64,000 nt of DNA, taken from the NCBI GenBank assembly GCA_954871525.1, contig OX940861.1, positions 36,531,201-36,595,200 of the forward strand, given 5' to 3'. The stretch is from Parietaria judaica. Taxonomy: Eukaryota; Streptophyta; Magnoliopsida; Rosales; Urticaceae. This document shows, in pieces, positions 57,647-64,000 of the stretch; the stretch's first letter is position 1, and every line of letters begins with the position of its first letter. Position numbers and translations under genes: made by a program. The notes beneath the pieces were generated by a model. That model worked only from the letters and a program-made list of their open reading frames with translations. It made no database searches and was not told where the DNA came from.

Positions 57647-58788
57647 ATGGGTGATCTCCAAGTCGTCGGAGGAATCAAGAAACTCAACAACAACAACAAC
57701 TACAACACGTGGGCAACGTGCATGATGTTCTATTTGCAAGGACACGACCTTTGGGAGGTCGTCGGAGGAAGCGAAACTACGCCGCCGGAGGAAGATGCTA
57801 ACGACATCTTGCGCAAATGGAAAATCAAAGCAGGCAAAACGATGTTTGCCCTGAAGACCACCATTGAAGAAAAGATGTTAGAGCACATTCGAGATAACAA
57901 GACGTCAAAAGAAGCATGGGATACGTTCACGATGCTTTTCTCAAAGAAGAATGATGTGAGGCTACATCTATTGGAGAACGAGATATTGCAATCTCACAAC
58001 GCGACGTGACGATTGCTCAGTATTTCCAGAAGGTCAAGTCGATATGTCGTGAGATTAGCGATCTCGATCCGAAGTCCATCATCAGAGAAGCTCGTATGAA
58101 GAGAATCATCATCCATGGGTTGAGACCGGAGTATCGAAGCTTCGTGATTGCTATAGAAAGATGGCATGTTCAACCATCACTTGTAGAGTTTGACAATTTT
58201 CTTGCAAGCTAAAAAGCGATGGCTAAGCAAATGGGAGGCGTCACGATGAAGAATGAAGAGGAGAAGCATCTCTTGCTAACGCATGAAGAATGGGTGGCCA
58301 AGCAGAAGAAGAATCATGGAACTGATTCTTCATCAAGCTCGTTGAGTCATAGCGGGTACGGCGAAGATAGTCGAGCACGTGGTAGAGGCTGAGGCCGAGG
58401 GCGAGGTCGTGACATGCAAGATCGCGGCAGTAGCTCACCCCGCCAGGAAGGCACCACGGCCCGAAGAGACAAGAGCACGGTGAAGTGCTACAATTGTCAG
58501 AAGCTCGGGCACTATGCATCGGAATGCCGCAGTAAAAAGCACGGCGATGAAGCAAATCTGACAAGATTCCACGAAGACGAGCAAATACTGATGTTCGCCC
58601 AGCAGGAGAGGAACGTTGAAGTGCGGAGAGACGATGAGACGAGCGTCGAAGGCGAAATCGACGCTGAGCCCAGGCGAGAACCGGTCAGAGAGAAGACCGA
58701 CCTGGAGGAGCCAGTCGAAATTGAAGTCGAGCCCGGAGCCCGAGCTGATGATGGCCGAGAAGAGGCCCAGCCCGGAGAAGATGACTGA
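57647..58788 (+). pseudogene. Copia 2 gag with zinc knuckle, apparently chimeric
   Basis: The N-terminal part (ATG 57647) is of the GDLQVVGGIKKLNN / NYNTWATCMMFYLQGHDLWE type with KTSKEAWDTF and, in a shifted frame from 58006, YFQKVKSICREISDLDP, IIHGLRPEYRSF and MAKQMGGV. From about 58255 the protein switches to EEKHLLLTHEEWVAKQKK, an RG-rich stretch and CYNCQKLGHYASEC, the style seen in Copia 1. There are stops at about 58008, 58212, 58390 and a frameshift after 58750. Confidence 0.82.
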
Positions 58789-60118
58789 CGAGACGGTCAT
58801 GCTTATCGAGGACAAGGTTATTGCAAACCTCCTCATAGACGGAGAGAATAAAGTCCATACCGACGTCTAATATTTAGAAAATGGTGCGAGCAACCACATG
58901 ACAGGAGATCGAGCTAAGTTTGAAGAGCTCGATGAGAAGATCACAAGGAATGTGAAGTTCGGCGATGAATCGATCGTCGAAATCAGAGGCAGAGGGTCCA
59001 TCCTGTTCCAGTGCAAGAACGGAGACCAACGCCTACTGACCCAGGTGTACTACATACCAAAGCTGAAGAGTAACATCATCAGCCTTAGTAAGATGACGGA
59101 AGTCGGCAACACGGTGGTGATGGCCGGCTCGTACTTGAAGATGTGGAACCAAAGTGGCGCCCTGTTGATGAAGGTGAAGAGAACACCGAACAGGCTGTAC
59201 AAGATACTGCTGGTGACAGGCCAACCCGTCTGCTTAATGGCGTCCCTAGCAGACCCGGCTTGGTTGTGGCACGCACGACATGAGCACGTAAATTTCTACG
59301 CGCTCAAGATTATGGGAGAGAAGAAGATGGCCTTTGGGGTACCAAAGATTGAGCACCCCAATCAGCTTTGTGAATGTTGCATGGTCCCAAAACAGGCGAG
59401 AGAGCCATTTCCGATCAAGGCCAAGTTCCGAGCAGAGCGACCCCTCCAACTGGTGCACGGTGACCTATGTGGTCCAATTACCCCGACTACCCTAGCCGGA
59501 AACAAGTATTTTCTCCTATTTGTTGACGACTACAGCCGCTGGATATGGATTTATACGCTCAAGGAGAAGAGTGGAGCCGTTGAAGTCTTCAAGAAGTTCA
59601 AGAGTCTCGTGGAGAACCAGTCAAGACATAGACTGAAGACCCTGCGAACAGATCGAGGAGGCGAGTTCACGTATCAGAATTTCGCAGAGTACTGTGGAGA
59701 AGAAGGTGTAGAGCGACACCTCACTGCACCGTACACGCCCCAGCAAAACGGTGTAGTGGAGAGAAGAAATCGGATTGTGATGGACACAGCAAGGAGTTTG
59801 CTGAAAAGCATGCAAGTCTCGGCGAGATTCTGGGGAGAAGCAGTACGACACGCGGTCTACTTGTTGAACCGACTACCGACGAAGGCGCTAGGCGAGCGCA
59901 CCCCTTACCAAGCGTGGAAAGGGAAGAAACCTCATCTGGAGCATTTGAAGGTTTTTGGGTGCACCGCACATGTAAAGACTGTGGGACTGCACCTCAAGAA
60001 GCTCGATGATCGGAGTCAATCGATGGTGTACCTTGGCGCCAAAGAAGGAAGCAAGGCACACAGGTTTTACGACCCCCGATGCGGCAAAGTGCATGTGAGT
60101 AGAGACGCCGTGTTCTAA
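58789..60118 (+). pseudogene. Copia 2 protease and integrase
   Basis: Protease segment with a TAA before YLENGASNHMTGD (normally YLDSGAS, so the catalytic Asp position is altered to Glu or Asn). Integrase: HHCC region (LWHARHEHVNFYALK, CECCMVPKQ; the LGH of the family is HEH here), DDE core with HGDLCGPITPT, RTDRGGEFTY and APYTPQQNGVVERRNRIVMD, then LLNRLPTKALGERTPYQAW and VFGCTAHVKTVG. The long open frame 58898-60118 ends at a TAA after VSRDAVF. Confidence 0.9.
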
Positions 60119-62063
60119 GAAAAGAAGAAGTGGGACTCGCGAGACGAGAATGGAGAGCCCGAACAAAACGCGACGGAGTTCATACTCGAAGAGGAAGAGG
60201 AGGTCGAGCAGGAAGAGGGAGAGAGCCCCTTCCAAGGACTAGCAAAGCTCAGTTCGACGGAAATCAATTCGCCTGGAACCAGCACGACTGGAACGAACTC
60301 ACCACCAGGCTCGCCCAACCCAGGATCAGGGATGATCACTCCGATCCAAGAGAGAGATAGTTCGGGAGGAACCAGCTCGGGAGACTCGTCGATCAAGGAC
60401 GGACCAAGAGGGTTCCGTACCCTGTCCGACGTCTACGAAGAAGCGCAATAGCTTAATTTGAGTCCAGAGGAGCTCCTGCTGGTTAGTGAAGAGGAACCAA
60501 CCAACTATCGCGAGGCAGCCACCGAGACAGAATGGCAGGAAGCAATGAAGAGAGAGCTAGAGTCGATTGAGAAGAATCAGACATAGGAACTAGTCGACTT
60601 TCTAAAAGGTCATAAGTCCATTGGTCTAAAATGGGTCTACAAGCTCAAGAAGGACTCAGAAGGCAAGGTCCTCAATCACAAGGCCAGACTGGTCGTAAAG
60701 GGATACGTGCAGAAGCAGGGAGTAGACTTTGAAGAGGTCTTTGCTCCAGTGGTCAGACTCGACACAGTCAGGCTAATCCTAGCCCTCGCAGCTCACCGAG
60801 GCTGGAAAATCCATCACCTGGACGTCAAATCGGTGTTCCTAAATGGTGAACTGGAAGAAGAAGTATATGTTGCTCAGCTGGAAGGCTTCGTCGACAAGAC
60901 CGCAGAGCACAAGGTGTACAAGTTGTCAAAATCTCTTTATGGATTGCGGCAAGCACCACGTGCATGGAACACTCGACTCGATCAGAGTATGAAGAGTCTT
61001 GGTTTCAAGAAGTGCTCCCAGGAGCAAGCAGTCTACACGAGGAACTCAGGAGAGGAGGTCCTCATCGTCGGTGTGTACATCGAGGACCTGATCGTTACTG
61101 GATCCAGTGCAAAAGACATAAATGGTTTCAAGAAGAAGATGATGAAGGAATTCGAGATGAGCGATCTCGGACTACTCTCATACTACCTCGGCATCGAGGT
61201 CGATCAGAATAAGGAATGTGTCACGCTGAAACAGTCGGCCTACTCACTGAAAATTCTGAAGCAGTTCAAGATGGCGGACTGCAACCCGAGCAAGTATCCG
61301 ATGGAGGCAAAGTTGAAGCTCGGGAAAGATGCTGAAGGAAGACCAGTGTATCCCACGTAGTACAGGCATGTCATCGGGTGCCTCAGGTACCTAACTCACA
61401 CCCGACCTAACATCTCATATATATGCAGTTGGCATGGTTAGTCGTCACATGGAGAAGCCTACTAGTCTACACCAGCAGGTTGTGAAGCACATCCTTCGCT
61501 ACGTGAAGGGAACGACGAGCTACGTGATCCAGTACGGAAGAGGAAGTGGAGCTGAAGAACTGGTCGGTTTTACTGACAGTGATCTAGCCGGTGATGTCGA
61601 TGACAGAAAAAGTACAGGAGGGATGTTGTTTTATCTAAACGGGAATTTGATCACCTGGCAGTATCATAAGCAGAGAGTTGTGGCTCTTTCCTCTTGTGAA
61701 GCCGAGTTCATGGCAGCGACCGTGGCGTCGTGTCAAGCATTATGGCTAAAGAATTTACTGAGTGAAATAACAGGAGTCGAGCAAAAACCAGTGACTCTTT
61801 ACGTGGGCAACAAGTCCGCAATCGCACTGATGAAAAACCCAGTGTTTCATGGACGCAGCACGCACATCGACATTCACTTTCACTTTATTCGCGAGAGTGT
61901 GGAGAAGCGGGAGATCATCGTAGAGTTTATCAGCACCAGAGAGCAACGATCTGACATTCTCACCAAGGCCCTAGCTCGTGTCAAATTCGCGGAGATGCAA
62001 GAAATGCTCGGCGTGAAGAACCTCGAGCCAAGTCAAGCTTACGAGAGAGAATGTGAATTTTAA
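60119..62063 (+). pseudogene. Copia 2 reverse transcriptase and RNase H
   Basis: A linker with stops at about 60451 and 60585 leads to reverse transcriptase: GLKWVYKLKKDSEG, EEVFAPVVRLDTVRLILALA, HHLDVKSVFLNG, SLYGLRQAPRAWN. The catalytic motif reads YIED instead of YVDD. A TAG at 61360 follows YPT, and a frameshift near 61425 leads to MEKPTSLHQQVVKHILRYVK, then RNase H with GFTDSDLAGDVDDRKST, SSCEAEFMAATVAS and NKSAIALMKNPVFHGRS. The frame ends with TAA just inside the 3' LTR. It is inactive. Confidence 0.9.
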
Positions 62064-62445
62064 GCCATGACTTGGCCATCAAGTTTTATCTGCTATAGCC
62101 ACTTGCTCTTATCCATAACAAGGTTTAATAATTTTTTATTATTACATTGCTTCAACTTGATCCACAAGTTGTAGGGTAAGGTGGTAATTTCCCTAAGTAA
62201 CTTTTGCTATATATATATGTTGCGGGTTATAATGAAATAATCATCTCCCACTCCTCCAGCTTTGTATTTCTACCAAATAGAAAAGTCCTCTCAATTTCTT
62301 TCTCTTCTTACTGGCTGCATAATTTCCCACTATACACAGTTTAGAGATTTTGTGTGTGACGTTGAGTGGGTTTGTGTGGGTTTAGCAACTGTCATTTGCA
62401 TATTCGTTGTAGTTTCGGCAACGACCTCGTTTTGGGAACCTAACA
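62052..62445 (+). repeat. 3' LTR of Copia 2
   Basis: 394 bp, mate of 57096-57490. A short frame here (62262-62561) is not a gene. Confidence 0.93.
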
Positions 62446-62450
62446 GCTGG

Positions 62451-62751
62451 TGTCACCCCGACTCTGCAAGAGGGAGAATGTATTTATTAGTATATTTATT
62501 AATTATTTATTTTAAAAAATATCTTATATTATCGACGTTCGACGCCATTGATGAGAATTAAAGAAACTATGAGTCTTATTGTGAACCGAAGAAGAAGGGC
62601 AGGCCACTTTTACGTTCATTGTTATTTTAGCTTTTGTATTTATATATATTTTACTTTGTATACGCTATTTGATCTAAAATGAAAGTCTTAGAAACAAAAG
62701 TTGCTTAAATGTCAGCGGGATATATAATATATGTATATATATACACGCACA

Positions 62752-62783
<32 letters not shown>

Positions 62784-63785
62784 ATATATATATTATGTCA
62801 TCCATATCGATGTATGGAGGTAATCATAAGCATTTGGAAAATTTTGTGCACAAGATAAAGATGATTAAAAAGATCACTTTCCTTTAAAAATGGGCGACAA
62901 AAGTGTCCTTTTATCGTTTTTTGTTTTGTTTTTTGTTTAATCAATTAAGCATTAGAAAATACATATAATGCATGACTGGCATAGTTTTCTCGTTATTTTT
63001 ATTCAAGTACTACGATTCGTATTTCATTCAAGGTTTAACTGTTGAACGTGCACGGAAAATTCCTTCGTAGTTTAGCCCAAGACAGTGTGTATATATATAT
63101 ATTATAACTTCTATGAATTAATAATGTTGGGACTACAAAAAAAATTATTATATTATTGAATTATTAATTTATAAAGTATTAGTTATATAATCATTAGAAA
63201 AAAAATCATATATAACATGTCAAGAATATTGTAATCATAATACATAGTTTGAAGACGATGTTATTGAAATGGAGCTATGTTCACATCACAAAAATACAAC
63301 ACCGGACTTTCTTAATGCTATGCGGAAATATAGACTCGAAGTTGAATGAGACATAAATTTCAAGAATATGCAAATAACTTCATAATCGTATTTTAAAAAC
63401 ATTACATGATTATTTAATTAGTGTAGTTAGTTAATTTTATTTAAAATGATTTCATAACTAGCTATGCAATGCTATATTTTATTTATAGTAATTTCATAAT
63501 TATATATGTAATATTATTACTTTTATATTGAATTATTAATTTATATATCAGTTGAGACCTATATACTCATATATAATAAAAAAATTATTATCTTATAAAT
63601 TTAGCTAGTTAGGCCCGAGTCCGGACCGAACAAAAATAAAATTTAATCGAGATTATTAATTTATCGAGGTTCTACTATATATATTATGCATGCACTTACC
63701 AAGCATGCATCAGTGGATGGTTTTGCATGGAAATTTCTTATGGAGGATCAAACTGTGAATAAAGTTACGTTTGAGAGAGGCGACA
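62451..63785. other. AT-rich intergenic region
   Basis: No gene recognised. It contains alternating TA runs (62720-62793) and, at about 63550-63665, a TTAATTTATCGAGGTTCTAC phrase with CCGAGTCCGGACCGAAC that looks like the end of a decayed transposon. Confidence 0.35.
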
Positions 63786-63792
63786 CTATTAA

Positions 63793-64000
63793 GGCCCTGT
63801 TTGGTTATCCAATTGAAAACACTTTTTGTGTTTTCAAATGCAAATAGTAGAAAAAATAATGAGTGTAGTGTTTGTTAAATTGTTGTAGTGAGATTTACAA
63901 AAATTTATTTGAAAAATTATGTTGGTGAGTGAAGAGAATCGATAAGTGCATTTTGGGTGTATTATAATATTTTTCTCTTTTTTTCTTCTATCTCCTCAAT
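63793..64000. mobile_element. Start of an inverted-repeat element, cut by the window edge
   Basis: It begins GGCCCTGTTTGGTTATCC after ATTAA, the GGCCCTGTTTGG-style terminus common to PIF/Harbinger- and hAT-related MITEs. The other end is beyond the window, so the class is unproven. Confidence 0.45.

Larger units (their letters stand above)
57096..62445 (+). mobile_element. Copia retrotransposon 2, TSD GCTGG
   Basis: A 5350-bp element with LTRs at 57096-57490 and 62052-62445 and an exact 5-bp duplication GCTGG (57091-57095 and 62446-62450). It has the canonical iMet primer site (57493-57504). The domain order gag, protease, integrase, reverse transcriptase, RNase H is complete but broken by many stops. 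The LTRs differ at about 20 positions by eye. Confidence 0.95.

Noticed and set aside
62262..62561. 99-codon frame crossing the Copia 2 3' LTR end
   Set aside because: Composed of LTR and flanking sequence; no conserved features.
63280..63360. Possible remnant of a DDE transposase (plus strand)
   Set aside because: Too short, no motif that I can support.
1..64000. tRNA, rRNA or microRNA genes
   Set aside because: I found tRNA-derived primer sites only; no cloverleaf or rRNA-like segment, and inverted repeats are explained by transposon ends.

Overview
This is a piece of a eudicot-like plant nuclear genome. The evidence is AT-rich intergenic DNA, intron-rich genes with GT/AG splice sites, and plant-type Copia, Gypsy, hAT and Mutator-like elements. 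I read three host genes. (1) An RCC1-repeat gene on the minus strand (1042-6519); its 3' end is not in the window. (2) A complete ALG1-type mannosyltransferase gene on the plus strand (15 coding exons, 18766-23765, 477 aa), the enzyme that adds the first mannose of the dolichol-linked N-glycan precursor. (3) A complete MAD1 spindle-checkpoint gene on the plus strand (16 coding exons, 24717-32509, 725 aa). ALG1 and MAD1 are tandem, with about 950 bp between coding regions.

Almost everything else is transposon-derived and heavily nested. From left to right: the chromodomain end of a Gypsy chromovirus (2-283) and its presumed LTR; inside a large RCC1 intron, a gag-only LTR element (2286-4758, TSD GATAC) whose LTR carries a 716-bp hAT MITE; then a 7.5-kb Mutator-like element (6812-14300, apparent 9-bp TSD). 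That element carries a spliced-gene fragment of SAP18, a second unidentified gene fragment, and a long array of GTAAC/GTTAC palindromes, itself interrupted by a 2.7-kb solo LTR (9898-12641, TSD GTAAC). Between 14.3 and 18.2 kb are a 131-bp hAT MITE, a 473-bp Mutator-type MITE, a degenerate LTR with a tandem duplication, and a 1.8-kb inverted-repeat element carrying an RNase H fragment.

The MAD1 introns hold a solo LTR, an hAT-like repeat and a Mutator-type MITE. Downstream (32.5-45.6 kb) are an hAT MITE (33298-34591), two Mutator-type elements, a probable Copia solo LTR (37762-43522) split by an hAT transposon with a broken DUF4371/dimerisation-domain transposase (38115-41738, TSD TTTATGAA), and another hAT-like repeat.

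The right end (45.6-62.4 kb) holds two decayed Copia elements placed head to head. The minus-strand one (45633-56957) is split in its reverse transcriptase by a young Athila-like Gypsy deletion derivative (47637-53582, TSD GAGCT, two 1268-bp LTRs with about five differences). The plus-strand one (57096-62445, TSD GCTGG) has a gag that looks chimeric. The last 1.5 kb is AT-rich and ends in the start of another inverted-repeat element.

The strongest observations are the SAP18-carrying Mutator-like element with its palindromic array, and the exactly resolvable nesting order supported by target-site duplications. All exon coordinates were read by eye from splice consensus and protein continuity; no search or alignment program was run.
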